In this document: positions 33,398 through 42,509 of the stretch, in pieces
Numbering within the stretch: position 1 is the first letter of the stretch
Layout of the letters: each line of letters opens with the position of its first letter
Source: Synechococcus sp. GreenBA-s
Lineage (GTDB): Bacteria; Cyanobacteriota; Cyanobacteriia; PCC-6307; Cyanobiaceae
Direction of reading: 5' to 3'
DNA: 64,000 nucleotides
NCBI RefSeq assembly: GCF_024345855.1
Contig: NZ_JAGQBX010000007.1
Coordinates: 18,178 to 82,177 of the forward strand
Position numbers and translations under genes: made by a program
Notes under the pieces: model-generated
What the model was told of the DNA's origin: nothing
Seen by the model: the letters and a program-made list of their open reading frames with translations, nothing else
The model's database searches: none

Positions 33398-34345
33398 TCA
33401 GGCCAGGCCTTCGGCCCGGGCCTCGGCGAACAGGGCCCGCACGCCGATGCGGTTCAGCGGCAGCCGCAGCAGCTCCATCGCCAGCCCCGGCTTGCCGTGG
33501 CGGATCAGCCAGGCCAGCAGCGGCCGCAGGCTGCGCTCGTTGAGCAGTCCCCCCAGCGTCAGCAGTTCCCAGAGCAGCCGGTGCAGCACGGTGAACTGGA
33601 TGATGAAGCGCACCCGCCGGGTGGGGTGCTTGCGGTAGAAGACCAACCCCATCTTGGCCCGCTCCCGCTCCACCTGGATCAGGCGTGGGATCTGCTCCAG
33701 GCTCAGGGCCGGGTGCCAGTGGTAGCCCACGGCCTCGGGGCAGCGCACCAGCACCACCCCCAGGCGGCGTAGCCGCTCGCCCAGTTCCAGGTCCTCCCAG
33801 CCGTAGAGGCGGAAGCGGGTGTCGAACAGGCCGCTGGTCTCCAGCACCTGGCGGTCGATCGCCACGTTGCCGGTGGCGAAGTAGGCCCAGGAGAGGTCCC
33901 GCAGCTTGTGGGGCTCGCTGCTGGGGTGCTCGAAGTTGGCGGTGTTGATCACCGCGCCGTAGGTGAAGCAGAGCCGGTTGCCGCTGCGCCGCCAGTGGGC
34001 AGCCAGGGCCTCGGCGTGGGCCGCCAGGAAGCCCTCGGTCACCACCAGGTCGCTGTCGATGAACACGATCACATCGCCGCGGGCCTGCTCCACGCCGCGG
34101 TTGCGGCCCTCGGCCGGGCCGCCGTGGTCCTGCTGGACCAGGCGCACGTGGGGGAACTGCTGCGCCTCGCGCTGCAGCCAGGCCACGGTGTCGTCGGTGG
34201 AGCCGTCGTCCACCAGCACCACCTCATAGCCCTCGATCGCCTCGCCCTCCAGGCGGGCCTGCAGCTGCTGCTGCTCCAGGGCCCGCAGGCACTTCTCGAG
34301 GATCGACCGGCGGTTGTAGGTGGGGATGACGACGCTGAAGAACAT
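33398..34345 (-). CDS. Family 2 glycosyltransferase
   Basis: This 315-residue GT-A-fold enzyme adds a sugar from a nucleotide donor to an envelope or capsule acceptor. The N-terminus MFFSVVIPTYNRR, the VLVDDGSTDDT loop, the metal-binding DSD at residues 97-99 (VFIDSDLVV) and the acceptor-side GWEDLELGERLRRLG are all present. The C-terminal quarter is helical and basic and may attach to the membrane. It has its own transcription unit, since a strong terminator stops the upstream operon. Confidence 0.92.
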   Translation of the reverse strand: MFFSVVIPTYNRRSILEKCLRALEQQQLQARLEGEAIEGYEVVLVDDGSTDDTVAWLQREAQQFPHVRLVQQDHGGPAEGRNRGVEQARGDVIVFIDSDLVVTEGFLAAHAEALAAHWRRSGNRLCFTYGAVINTANFEHPSSEPHKLRDLSWAYFATGNVAIDRQVLETSGLFDTRFRLYGWEDLELGERLRRLGVVLVRCPEAVGYHWHPALSLEQIPRLIQVERERAKMGLVFYRKHPTRRVRFIIQFTVLHRLLWELLTLGGLLNERSLRPLLAWLIRHGKPGLAMELLRLPLNRIGVRALFAEARAEGLA

Positions 34346-34388
34346 GGCCCGGGCCCTTGAGGTGTGAACGGGTCAACGTGAACGGGTC

Positions 34389-34415
34389 AAAAAAAGGGGA
34401 TCCCGCAGGATCCCC
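34389..34415 (-). terminator. Terminator of the pcyA-devBCA-51aa operon
   Basis: On the minus strand GGGGATCC pairs with GGATCCCC across a 4-base loop and is followed by seven T residues. It lies 112 bases past the stop of the 51-residue basic protein. It is the clearest terminator in the window. Confidence 0.9.
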
Positions 34416-34463
34416 GAGCCAGCTCCGTGATCGGCAGATGCGCACGATCGGAAATGGTTCCGT

Positions 34464-34531
34464 CGGCGACGGCGATCAGTCGGCGACGGCGATCAGTCGG
34501 CGCTGCCGATCAATCAGCGCTGCCGATCAAT
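34464..34531. repeat. Four tandem copies of a 17-bp repeat
   Basis: The units are CGGCGACGGCGATCAGT twice, CGGCGCTGCCGATCAAT and CAGCGCTGCCGATCAAT. Copies 1 and 2 are identical, and copies 3 and 4 differ from each other by one base. The array runs into the last codon of the 51-residue gene on the minus strand, so it lies mostly between that stop and the operon terminator. This is slippage-type expansion, not a CRISPR. Confidence 0.85.
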
Positions 34532-34682
34532 CAGCGGCGCCGCCGTTGTTGGCGGTTCCGGTCACACCGTTGCCGGCACCTTCACCACGGCCGTCGTTGC
34601 GGAGCTTGCGCTTCTTGAACTTGCGGGCGTAGGCGCGGTTGCGCTCCTGCTTTTCCTTCTTGAGGTTGCGGCGCTTGGCCAT
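34527..34682 (-). CDS. Small basic protein, 51 residues
   Basis: This ATG-to-TGA gene encodes a Lys/Arg-rich helix (MAKRRNLKKEKQERNRAYAR, then KFKKRKLRNDGR) followed by a Gly/Asn-rich tail. Similar tiny basic proteins are widespread in cyanobacteria and are likely RNA- or ribosome-associated, but the role is unknown. It lies 33 bases downstream of the DevA-type gene on the same strand and before a strong terminator, so it ends that operon. The 17-bp repeat array covers its last codons. Confidence 0.8.
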   Translation of the reverse strand: MAKRRNLKKEKQERNRAYARKFKKRKLRNDGRGEGAGNGVTGTANNGGAAD

Positions 34683-34715
34683 GGCGGCGGTGGATCGGGT
34701 GGAAGAACCTCCACC

Positions 34716-35495
34716 CTACTGAACCGGGACATCCGCCAGGTGCTCCCGGCTCCACAGGCGCTGACCCGAGCCCGGCTCCACCAGACGGCCGTCCTCCATG
34801 CGCAGCACGCGATCGGCCAGGTCGAGGATGCGGGGGTCGTGGGTCACCATCAGCACGGCGCAGCCCTGCTCCCGGGCCAGCTGCTGCAGCAGTTCCACCA
34901 CCTCGCGGCCGGTGCGGCTGTCGAGGGCGGCGGTGGGTTCATCGGCCAGCAGCAGCCGCGGCCGGGCCGCCAGGGCACGGGCGATCGCCACCCGCTGCTT
35001 CTGGCCGCCGGAGAGGTCGTGGGGCAGCTTGTGCAGCTCATCGCCCAGGCCCACCGCCCGCAGCCACTCCCGCGCCTGATCGCGGCGGGCCCGGTAGCTG
35101 AAGCCCGGCAGCAGGTCGGCGCCCATCTGCACGTTCTGCTCGGCGCTGAGGCAGCGCAGCAGGTTGTGGCCCTGGAAGATCATGCCGATCGAGCGGCGCA
35201 GCTGCTGGCGGGTCCGCCGCCCGGATCCGTTCAGCTCCTGGCCCAGCACCTGTACCTGCCCCTGCTGCACCGAGCGCAGGGCCCCCACCAGGGAGAGCAG
35301 GGTGGTCTTGCCGCAGCCCGAAGGGCCCGTGAGCAGCACCACCTCGCCGGCGGCTACGCGGAACTGCAGCCCATCGATCACCTGGCGGCGCATGCTGCCG
35401 TGGCCGTACCAGTGGCTGAGGTCCTCCACCGCAATGGCGATCGGGGCGCCGCTGGCCGGCGCCTGGGGGTCGAGGCTGAGCAGGCTGTCGGCCAT
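34716..35495 (-). CDS. devA: DevA-type ABC transporter ATP-binding protein
   Basis: This 259-residue ATPase belongs to the DevA/LolD-like exporters. Walker A is TGPSGCGKTT, the signature is LSGGQKQR, Walker B is LLLADEPTAALD and the switch is MVTHDPR. The start MADSLLS at 35495 overlaps the devC stop by one base. It energises a DevBC membrane complex that in cyanobacteria exports lipids or glycolipids through TolC. The substrate in a unicellular strain is unknown. Confidence 0.9.
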   Translation of the reverse strand: MADSLLSLDPQAPASGAPIAIAVEDLSHWYGHGSMRRQVIDGLQFRVAAGEVVLLTGPSGCGKTTLLSLVGALRSVQQGQVQVLGQELNGSGRRTRQQLRRSIGMIFQGHNLLRCLSAEQNVQMGADLLPGFSYRARRDQAREWLRAVGLGDELHKLPHDLSGGQKQRVAIARALAARPRLLLADEPTAALDSRTGREVVELLQQLAREQGCAVLMVTHDPRILDLADRVLRMEDGRLVEPGSGQRLWSREHLADVPVQ

Positions 35496-36682
35496 CAGAA
35501 GATCTCCGCTGGATCGGCATCGCCCAGCCGGCGCATCGCCAGGGCCGCCGAACCCATGCACATGATCAGGATCAGGCTGAACACCAGGGTGGCCCGGCCG
35601 GTGTCCATCGCCACGGGAAGGTTGGTGGCGTTGCGCACCACCAGGTAGAGGCCCTGGCCGGCGGCGAAGGCGGGGATGTAGCCGAGGATCGCCAGCAGCA
35701 GACCCTCCCGCGCCACCACGCCCAGCAGGTGGGTGAGCCGATAGCCCATGGCCATCAGGGTGGCGTATTCGGGCAGGTGATCGCTCACATCCGAATAGAG
35801 GATCTGGTACACGATCACGCAGCCCACCACGAAGCCCATGCCGGCCCCGAGGGTGAAGATGAAGCCGATCGAGGTGCTGGTGCGCCAGTAGTCCTGCTCG
35901 AAGGCGATGAAGCCCGCCTTGGTCAGCACCTGCACATCGGATGGCAGCTCGCGGCGCAGGCGGGCCTGAACCGCCGCCACATCGGCCCCGGGCCGCAGCC
36001 GTACCAGGCCCACCTCGATGCTGCCGGGGGGCGTGTTGGGCAGCAGCTGCAGGAAGGTCTCGCTGCTGGTGAGCAGGTTGCCGTCGGCGCCGAAGGAGGT
36101 GCCGAGGCTCACCAACCCACCGACGCGGATGCGCTTGCCGGAGATCTCGCTCTCCACCGTGCGGCCCTGTTTGAACCACGGGGCCACCGGGCCGAATTCC
36201 GGCCGGGAGAGCTCATCGAACAGCACCCGGCCCCGCTCGCTCAGCACCCGCGCCTTGGCGGCCAGGCCCGGGTCGGTGAACAGGGGATCGGTGGGCTCGA
36301 AGCCCAGGGTGAGGATCGATCGGGTGGCCCGGGTCTCGGGGTTGCGCCAGAGCAGCAGGCTCCAGTGCACCGGGGTCACGCCAGTGACCTCCGGGTCGGC
36401 CAGGGCCTGCACCAGGCGCCGGCGCGGGAAGCCGGCCATGCTCACCGAGCTGCTGGAGCGGGGGCTGATCAGCACCAGATCGGCGTCGAACAGCCTGTGG
36501 ATGGTCACGCTGGCGTCGAACAGTCCGTCGCGGAAGCCGAACTGCATGAACATCAGGATCCCGGCGAAGCTGATGCCCGCCAGGGCCACCGCCAGGCGCA
36601 CCGGCTGGCGGGTCAGCAGCAGCCAGGCCAGGGGGATGCGCCGGGATCCCCACCAGGCGGTCAGCCAGGCCAGGGGGTTCAA
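35495..36682 (-). CDS. devC: DevC-type ABC transporter permease
   Basis: This 395-residue permease of the MacB/FtsX fold has four helices: one near the N-terminus (LAVALAGISFAGILMFMQF), a large periplasmic domain, then three C-terminal helices beginning IGFIFTLGAGMGFVVGCVIVY. The motif FGFRDGLFDASVTIH is typical of DevC. It is coupled by a 4-base overlap to devB and a 1-base overlap to devA. Confidence 0.92.
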   Translation of the reverse strand: MNPLAWLTAWWGSRRIPLAWLLLTRQPVRLAVALAGISFAGILMFMQFGFRDGLFDASVTIHRLFDADLVLISPRSSSSVSMAGFPRRRLVQALADPEVTGVTPVHWSLLLWRNPETRATRSILTLGFEPTDPLFTDPGLAAKARVLSERGRVLFDELSRPEFGPVAPWFKQGRTVESEISGKRIRVGGLVSLGTSFGADGNLLTSSETFLQLLPNTPPGSIEVGLVRLRPGADVAAVQARLRRELPSDVQVLTKAGFIAFEQDYWRTSTSIGFIFTLGAGMGFVVGCVIVYQILYSDVSDHLPEYATLMAMGYRLTHLLGVVAREGLLLAILGYIPAFAAGQGLYLVVRNATNLPVAMDTGRATLVFSLILIMCMGSAALAMRRLGDADPAEIF

Positions 36683-37593
36683 GGCTGGAAGCGGGCGATG
36701 ATCTTCAGACCCGCCAGCCGCGCCACCCGCTCGGCATCGGCCGGATCGATCGCCAGCCGCACCTCCACCACCCGGGCATCGGCGTCGCCGGTGGGGTCGG
36801 TGGAGAGCACCTGTCGCTGGCGCACCTGGGGCGTGATCCGGATCACCCGGGCCCGCAGGCTGCCGCTGAAACCGCCGTTCTCGCTGGTGAGGGTCACCGA
36901 CTGGCCGGGGCGCACCCGGCCGATGTCGCTCTCGTACACCTCCGCCACCGCCTCCATGGCGGTGCCGGCGCCGAGCTCGAGGATGCCGTTGTCGCCGGGG
37001 CGCTCGCCGGTGCGGGCATGGAGCCGCAGCACGGTGCCGTCGATCGGGGCCCGCAGCTCGCTCTGGATCAGGTCGGTTTCCACTTTGGCCAGGGAGGCGC
37101 GGGCCTCATCGCGCTGGCCGCGCAGCTCCAGCAGCTTGATCTCGCGGTTCTCCAGGTCGCCGGCGGCGGTGGCTCCGCGGCTGGCCAGCTGGCGGTAGCG
37201 GGCGGTGTCGCGCTCCAGAAGCACCAGCTGGCGCTCAAGGCTGGCGATGCGGGTCTGCAGCACCCGGCGATCGGCCAGCAGGCCGGGGCGGTTGTCGAAG
37301 CTGGCCAGCAGCTGGCCCTGGCTGACGCGGTCGCCCTCCTGCACCAGCAGCGTGCTGATGCGGGGGCTGCCGCCCGGGCCGCTGATCGGCGCCGCCAGCT
37401 TGCGCACGTCGCCGGCCGGCTCGAGCCGGCCCAGGGCTGACACCGCCTCGATGCGGGCCACCGGGGCCTTGGCCACCGCCGGCGCCGGCTTGCTGGGCGG
37501 GCGGCTGCGCAGCAGCACAACACCGGTCAGCAGCGCCAGCACGGCGACGCCGCCGATCAGCAGCGGCCTGGGCCAGCCCTGTTCACCCGTCAT
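36679..37593 (-). CDS. devB: DevB-type membrane fusion protein
   Basis: This 304-residue periplasmic adaptor of the HlyD family has an N-terminal anchor helix ([18 protein letters not shown]), a first lipoyl half ([17 protein letters not shown]), a coiled hairpin ([20 protein letters not shown]) and a second half ([20 protein letters not shown]). The start MTGEQGW at 37593 overlaps the pcyA stop by 4 bases. It connects the DevCA pump to an outer-membrane TolC channel, which is not encoded here. Confidence 0.9.
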   Translation of the reverse strand: MTGEQGWPRPLLIGGVAVLALLTGVVLLRSRPPSKPAPAVAKAPVARIEAVSALGRLEPAGDVRKLAAPISGPGGSPRISTLLVQEGDRVSQGQLLASFDNRPGLLADRRVLQTRIASLERQLVLLERDTARYRQLASRGATAAGDLENREIKLLELRGQRDEARASLAKVETDLIQSELRAPIDGTVLRLHARTGERPGDNGILELGAGTAMEAVAEVYESDIGRVRPGQSVTLTSENGGFSGSLRARVIRITPQVRQRQVLSTDPTGDADARVVEVRLAIDPADAERVARLAGLKIIARFQP

Positions 37594-38333
37594 GGGGCGA
37601 AGGAGGCCAGGGGCGCCGGGTCGTCGAAGAGCAGCTCCTCGATGTAGCGGTCCGCCCACTGGGGGTTGAACGCCTTCTCCAGCACGCGGCGGGTCTTGTC
37701 GTTGCGTTTCTGTTGCTGGCAATAGGAGAGCTGGCCCTGGTGGCGTTCAACGCTAGAGGGATGCCCCACGGGTTGCGGTTCGCAACGACGGCTGGCTTCT
37801 GCCAGCACTCTGAGGTAGTCGGCCACCAGGTCCACGAACTGCTGCTCCTCCGCCGCATCGGCCGGGCGGATGAAGCGCACGTAGGGGGAGAAGATCGTGC
37901 CCCAGGCCGGCAGCTCCCGCTCCTGGCTGAAGGGGCGCGGCGGCAGGCCCTCCAGGGCCGTCACGACCGCCTCAGGCAGGCTGCCGGTGACCGGCGACAG
38001 GTCCACGATCGCGGCGGACACCACGCCGCGGCCGGCCACGATGTCGGCTCCGAACACCGGCAGGTCGCAGCGGGGATCGGGGAAGAACACGCAGTGCAGG
38101 ATCTGCAGGCCGGCGCCGAGCCGGGCGGTTTCCAGGTGCAGCTTGCGCAGGCCCCGGCTGCGGCGCAGCTCGTTGCGGATGTAGAGGTCCTCGCCGTCGA
38201 GGCTGCCGCTGATCGCCTCCAGGGCCGGATCCACCGCCAGGGGCTCGAGCTCCGGCAGCTCCGCCCAGCACTGGCGGATCCGCTCGGCCAGGGCGTCCAC
38301 CAGCGGGTGCACCCCCAATGCGGAAGACGTCAT
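37590..38333 (-). CDS. pcyA: Phycocyanobilin:ferredoxin oxidoreductase
   Basis: PcyA reduces biliverdin IXalpha to phycocyanobilin by four ferredoxin electrons, giving the phycobilisome chromophore. The 247-residue protein keeps the known catalytic residues Glu68, His80 and Asp97 in [14 protein letters not shown] and FGADIVAG, followed by [10 protein letters not shown]. It is the first gene of a translationally coupled operon with devBCA, an unexpected partner. It is divergent from an M16 peptidase gene with only 41 bases between the starts. Confidence 0.96.
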   Translation of the reverse strand: MTSSALGVHPLVDALAERIRQCWAELPELEPLAVDPALEAISGSLDGEDLYIRNELRRSRGLRKLHLETARLGAGLQILHCVFFPDPRCDLPVFGADIVAGRGVVSAAIVDLSPVTGSLPEAVVTALEGLPPRPFSQERELPAWGTIFSPYVRFIRPADAAEEQQFVDLVADYLRVLAEASRRCEPQPVGHPSSVERHQGQLSYCQQQKRNDKTRRVLEKAFNPQWADRYIEELLFDDPAPLASFAP

Positions 38334-38374
38334 GGCGCGGGCAGCGGCAACACTGCCGCGATCCTGCCAGCAGA

Positions 38375-39658
38375 ATGCGGTGTCTCACCCGGTCCCACCG
38401 GCTTTGCCCCCAGCGCGAGCAGCTGGCCAACGGGGTGGAGCTGGTGGCCCTCGACCTGCCCGAGGCACCGGTGGTGTGCCTGGACTTCTGGTGCCGGGCC
38501 GGCAGTGCCCAGGAGCGGGAGGCGGAATCGGGGCTGGCCCACTTCCTCGAGCACATGGTGTTCAAGGGCAGCGAGCACCTGGCCGCCGGCGACTTCGACC
38601 TGCAGGTGGAGGCCCTCGGTGGCACCAGCAACGCCGCCACCGGCTTCGACGACGTTCACTACCACGTGCTGATCCCGCCGGCGGCGGCCGGCGAGGCCCT
38701 GGAGCTGCTGCTGGATCTGGTGCTGCACCCCCGCCTCGACGCCGGCGACTTCGCCATGGAGCGCCAGGTGGTGCTCGAGGAGCTGGCCCAGAGCGAGGAC
38801 CAGCCGGAGGAGGTGGCCTTCCAGGAGCTGCTGCGCCGCGCCTGCCCCGACCACCCCTACGGCCGGCCGATCCTGGGGCGCCGCGAGGCCCTGGAGGGCC
38901 ATGACCCCACCGGCATGGCCGCCTTCCAGCGGCGCCACTACCGCTCCGACCGGGTCTGCCTGGCCCTGGCCGGGCCCCTGGGGGATGCCGCCGGGCAACG
39001 GTTGCTGGAGGGGGTGCGGCACTCCGCCCTGGCCGGCCTGCAGCCCGCGGTGGCGCTCGGCTCCGGGGCGCCCGCGGACGGACCCGAGCCCCTGAACTTG
39101 CAACCCGGTGAGCACACGCTGGAGCTGCCGCGGCTGGAGGCGGCCCGGCTACTGATGGCCTGGCAGCTGGCCCCTGCCCACGACCAGGAGGCCGTGGTGG
39201 GTGCCGACCTGCTCACCACCCTGCTGGCCGAGGGGCGCCGCAGCCGGCTGGTGGAGCGGCTGCGGGAACAGCGCCGGCTGGTGGAGAGCGTGGACCTGGA
39301 TCTGAACGTGCTGGAGGCCGGCAGCCTGGTGCTGCTCGAAGCCGTGGCCGACCCCGAGCACCTCGACGCGGTGCAGCGGGAGGTGCAGCAGGTGTGGGAG
39401 GAGCTGGCCGAGGCGCCACCGTCGGAGGCGGAGCTGGAGCGGGCCCAGCGGCTCGTGGGCAACGGCTACCGCTTCGGCCTCGAGGCCGCCGGCTCGGTGG
39501 CCGGGCTGCTGGGCAATAACAGCGTCTGGGGCCGGCGCCAGGGGCTGGCGGCGCCGCTGGAGCTGATGCAGCGCTGGAGCGCCGAGCGGCTCTGGCGGGA
39601 GCTGGTGCCGCAGCTCGATCCCTGCCACGCCTTCACCCTGCGGGCCCTGCCGACATGA
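38375..39658 (+). CDS. M16 family zinc metallopeptidase, catalytic type
   Basis: This 427-residue pitrilysin/processing-peptidase homologue carries the inverted zinc motif HFLEH (His56, Glu59, His60) with the downstream Glu in [16 protein letters not shown] second, inactive half ends the protein. The start at 38375 (MRCLTRS) fits the family; longer frames overlap pcyA. It overlaps the next gene by 4 bases, and the two likely form a heterodimer that degrades short peptides or signal sequences. Confidence 0.92.
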   Translation: MRCLTRSHRLCPQREQLANGVELVALDLPEAPVVCLDFWCRAGSAQEREAESGLAHFLEHMVFKGSEHLAAGDFDLQVEALGGTSNAATGFDDVHYHVLIPPAAAGEALELLLDLVLHPRLDAGDFAMERQVVLEELAQSEDQPEEVAFQELLRRACPDHPYGRPILGRREALEGHDPTGMAAFQRRHYRSDRVCLALAGPLGDAAGQRLLEGVRHSALAGLQPAVALGSGAPADGPEPLNLQPGEHTLELPRLEAARLLMAWQLAPAHDQEAVVGADLLTTLLAEGRRSRLVERLREQRRLVESVDLDLNVLEAGSLVLLEAVADPEHLDAVQREVQQVWEELAEAPPSEAELERAQRLVGNGYRFGLEAAGSVAGLLGNNSVWGRRQGLAAPLELMQRWSAERLWRELVPQLDPCHAFTLRALPT

Positions 39659-40977
39659 CCAGCACCCGTCCCACCCCCGCGCTTGCCGATCCCGCCGTGG
39701 AGGGGCCCGGCCTGCGCCGCTTCGCTCTGCCCGGCGGTCTGCCGGTGTGGGTGATCGAGCGCGCCGGTCCGGCGATCCTCTCGGCCAAGCTCTGGATCCG
39801 CGGCGGCAGCAGTGCCGACCCCGGGGGTGAGCGCGGCGTGCACCAGCTGCTGGCCGGCGTGCTCAGCCGCGGCTGCGGGCCCTGGAGCGGCGAGGCCCTG
39901 GCGGACCTGGTGGAGGGCCGCGGTGCCGGCCTGCGCTGCGAGGCCGCCGAGGACGGCCTGCTGGTGAGCCTCAAGTGCGCCTCGGCGGACGCCCCGGCCC
40001 TGCTGCCGCTGCTGCTGAGCCTGGTGCAGCAGCCCTGGCTGGTGCCGGATCAGATCGATCTGGAGCGCCAGCTCAACCTGCAGACCCTGCAGCGCCAGCA
40101 GGAGGATCCCTTCCAGGTGGCCCATGACGGCCTGCGGGAGCTGCTCTACGGCACGGGGCCCTACGGCCACGACCCGCTGGGGGTGGAGGCGGAGCTCGAG
40201 GGCCTTGGCCGTGAGGCGCTGCAGCGCCAGGCGGGCGCCCTGGGCCAGGCGGGGGCCGTGCTGGTGCTGGCCGGCCAGGCGCCCGCGGATCTGGAGCCGC
40301 TGCTGCTGCAGGGCCAGGGCGATGGGCCCTGGGCGGTGCAGGCCCCGGCGCGGCGGCCCGGGCCCGCGGGGCACAGCGGCGAGCGTCTGGCTACGGCGAT
40401 CGATGAGACCGAGCAGCTGGTGCTGATGCTTGGGGCCACCACCACGGCCCTGGGCGAACCCCAGGCCCTGGCCCTGCGGCTGCTGCACTGTCACCTGGGC
40501 ATCGGCATGTCCAGCCGCCTTTTCGTAGCCCTGCGCGAGGAGCACGGCCTGGCCTACGACGTGGGGGTGCACCATCCGGCCCGGCTGGGGGCGGCCCCGT
40601 TCGTGTTCCACCTCTCCAGTTCGGCGGAGCGGGCCGTGCTGGCCACCCGGGAGCTGCTCAACGAGTGGCAGCGCCTGCTGGACCAGCCCCTCAGCGAGGC
40701 GGAACTGGCGCTGGCCAAGGCCAAGTTCCGCGGCCAGGAGGCCCTGGGTCGCCAGACCTGCAGCCAGGTGGCGGATCGCCACGCCCTGGTGCTGGGCCAT
40801 GGCCTCCCCTTCGACTTCGCCGACCGGTCGCTGACCGCCGCCGAAGCGCTCACCGCCGCGGATCTGCAGGCGGCGGCGCGGCAGCTGCTGGCGCGACCCT
40901 GCCTCAGCCTCTGCGGCCCCCAGCAGGCCCTGGCGGAGGCGGAGCGGGCCTGGAGCGGCCACGCCCTGGCTGCGTGA
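39655..40977 (+). CDS. M16 family peptidase-like subunit without zinc motif
   Basis: This 440-residue M16 protein has lost the HxxEH motif (HQLLAGV at the equivalent place). It keeps the C-terminal substrate-binding Arg/Tyr region (GMSSRLFVALREEHGLAYDVG). Such non-catalytic subunits pair with catalytic ones, as in mitochondrial processing peptidase or two-chain bacterial M16 enzymes. It is coupled to its partner by ATGA overlap. Confidence 0.9.
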   Translation: MTSTRPTPALADPAVEGPGLRRFALPGGLPVWVIERAGPAILSAKLWIRGGSSADPGGERGVHQLLAGVLSRGCGPWSGEALADLVEGRGAGLRCEAAEDGLLVSLKCASADAPALLPLLLSLVQQPWLVPDQIDLERQLNLQTLQRQQEDPFQVAHDGLRELLYGTGPYGHDPLGVEAELEGLGREALQRQAGALGQAGAVLVLAGQAPADLEPLLLQGQGDGPWAVQAPARRPGPAGHSGERLATAIDETEQLVLMLGATTTALGEPQALALRLLHCHLGIGMSSRLFVALREEHGLAYDVGVHHPARLGAAPFVFHLSSSAERAVLATRELLNEWQRLLDQPLSEAELALAKAKFRGQEALGRQTCSQVADRHALVLGHGLPFDFADRSLTAAEALTAADLQAAARQLLARPCLSLCGPQQALAEAERAWSGHALAA

Positions 40978-40989
40978 CGCCGGGCTGAC

Positions 40990-41346
40990 TCAGTGCGCCA
41001 CCACCTCCAGCTGGCTGCGCTCCAGCAGGAACGTGCCGCGCCGGAAGCGAACCGCCAGCTGCTCCAGGGCCCGCAGACCCACCACCTGGCCCAGCTCATC
41101 CGCATCCACCAGATCGGGCGGCCGCAGCATCGGCATCGGATCGGCCGTCTTGAGGTAAGTGGGGGCTGCGACCAGGCGCACGGTCGCCCCCACCGCCACG
41201 GTCATCTCCGCGGCGCCCGCCGCGGCCTCCTGGGCCGGCGCTGCTGCTGAGCCCGCCGCAGGGGAGCGCTGGTCCCCGGCAGCCGCGGGCATGGCCAGGG
41301 GCTGGGCCGTGGGCGTGGGCTGCGGCTCGGGGGCGGTGCCGTCCAT
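40990..41346 (-). CDS. sipA: SipA-type regulator (DUF3148), NblS-interacting
   Basis: The last 70 residues match the small cyanobacterial SipA/DUF3148 beta-barrel: VAVGATVRLVAAPTYLKTAD, PMPMLRPPDLVDADELGQVV and AVRFRRGTFLLERSQLEVV. SipA binds the histidine kinase NblS and tunes high-light and nutrient-stress responses. From ATG 41346 the protein has 118 residues with a 47-residue Pro/Ala-rich extension. From ATG 41205 it would have 71, the classic size. The extension's codons end almost always in G or C, like real genes here. It is divergent from bioY. Confidence 0.85.
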   Translation of the reverse strand: MDGTAPEPQPTPTAQPLAMPAAAGDQRSPAAGSAAAPAQEAAAGAAEMTVAVGATVRLVAAPTYLKTADPMPMLRPPDLVDADELGQVVGLRALEQLAVRFRRGTFLLERSQLEVVAH

Positions 41347-41383
41347 GGGATCCGGGGTTGCAGCTGACCCACTCTCCTGCAGG

Positions 41384-41983
41384 ATGGTCCCAGCCTTCGG
41401 CCCCCCTTTGCGCGCGCTTGCCAACTGGACTGGTGCCGTCGCCGGCCTGCTGCTGATCCTCACGGGCGGACTGATCCAGGCGGCCCTGCCCCTGCCGGGC
41501 GCGGCCGGGGTCCAGCTCGTGAGCCTGCCGATCACCCTGCAGGTGCCCGCCCTGCTGCTCACGGCCCTGGTCTGCGGCCCGCGGCCGGCCCTGCTGGCGG
41601 GGGTGGCCTACATCAGCCTGGGCCTGTTCCAGCTGCCTGTGTTCCACACCGGCGGTGGCCTGGCCTATCTGCTGGATCCCGGCTTCGGCTACCTGGCGGG
41701 TTTCCTGCCGGCGGCCTGGGTCACGGGCCGGCTGGCCAGGCAGCAGGGCATGGACAACGTGCTCAGCCTGGCGATGGCGGCGCTGGTGGGTCTGGCGGTG
41801 CTGCAGCTCTGCGGCCTCGCCAACCTGCTGCTCGGCGGCCTGGCCGGTCGCTGGGGCGGCGGCCTGCCCCAGCTGCTGCTGAGCTACAGCGTGGGCCCCT
41901 TGCTGCCCCAGGTGCTGCTCTGCTGCGCGGTGGCGGTGCTGGCCCGGGGCCTGAGGCGCCTGCTGCTGATCGAGGCCCCGTGA
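41384..41983 (+). CDS. bioY: BioY biotin transporter S component
   Basis: This 199-residue integral membrane protein belongs to the BioY family of ECF-type vitamin transporters. Six helices are visible. Conserved segments are VQLVSLPITLQVPALLLTAL, LAGVAYISLGLFQLPVF, the loop FHTGGGLAYLLDPGFGYLAGF and a LPQLLLSYSVGPLLPQVL tail. It binds biotin at the outer face of the membrane. No other ECF subunit is encoded nearby, and BioY can work alone or with a shared module. It precedes lspA by 10 bases. Confidence 0.93.
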   Translation: MVPAFGPPLRALANWTGAVAGLLLILTGGLIQAALPLPGAAGVQLVSLPITLQVPALLLTALVCGPRPALLAGVAYISLGLFQLPVFHTGGGLAYLLDPGFGYLAGFLPAAWVTGRLARQQGMDNVLSLAMAALVGLAVLQLCGLANLLLGGLAGRWGGGLPQLLLSYSVGPLLPQVLLCCAVAVLARGLRRLLLIEAP

Positions 41984-41993
41984 GGCAGCCCCG

Positions 41994-42509
41994 ATGAACC
42001 CGTCCAGTTCCCCGCGCAGCGCCCTGGCAGGTCGGCGGCGCCTGGCCGCCTATGGCCTCGCCCTGCTGGTGGTGCTGGTGGATCAGCTCAGCAAGGCCTG
42101 GGTTGTGGAGCACCTGGCCCTGCGCGGCAGCGCCCCCCTGCTGCCGGGGCTGCTGCGGCTGCAGCTGGCCTACAACACGGGCGCCGCCTTCAGCCTGCTG
42201 CGGGATTCAACCCTGGCCCTGGGCCTGGTGAGCCTGGTGGTGAGCCTGGCCCTGGTGGTGTGGATCCAGGGCAGCGGGCCGCTGCGGCGCTGGCAGCTGC
42301 CGGCGGCCGGCCTGCTGCTGGGGGGTGCCGTGGGCAACGGCATCGACCGCTGGCGCCTCGGCAGCGTGGTCGACTTCCTGGAGTTCGTGCCCGTCCGCTT
42401 CCCGATCTTCAACGCCGCGGATGTGGCCATCAACCTGGCGGTGCTCTGCCTGCTGATCGACCTGCTGCGACGCGATGGCCCCGGCGATCAGCCACCCCAT
42501 GACCGCTGA
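41994..42509 (+). CDS. lspA: Lipoprotein signal peptidase (LspA)
   Basis: This membrane aspartic protease removes signal peptides from prolipoproteins. It has 171 residues and four helices. The catalytic pair is Asp118 in VGNGIDRWRLGSVVDFLEF and Asp143 in FNAADVAINLAV; the NTGAAFSLL motif is present. It lies in the bioY-lspA-PBP cluster and overlaps the PBP gene by up to 35 bases. Confidence 0.97.
   Translation: MNPSSSPRSALAGRRRLAAYGLALLVVLVDQLSKAWVVEHLALRGSAPLLPGLLRLQLAYNTGAAFSLLRDSTLALGLVSLVVSLALVVWIQGSGPLRRWQLPAAGLLLGGAVGNGIDRWRLGSVVDFLEFVPVRFPIFNAADVAINLAVLCLLIDLLRRDGPGDQPPHDR

Noticed and set aside
34464..34531. Short repeat array considered as a CRISPR
   Set aside because: The 17-bp units follow each other directly without spacers, and no cas gene is near.
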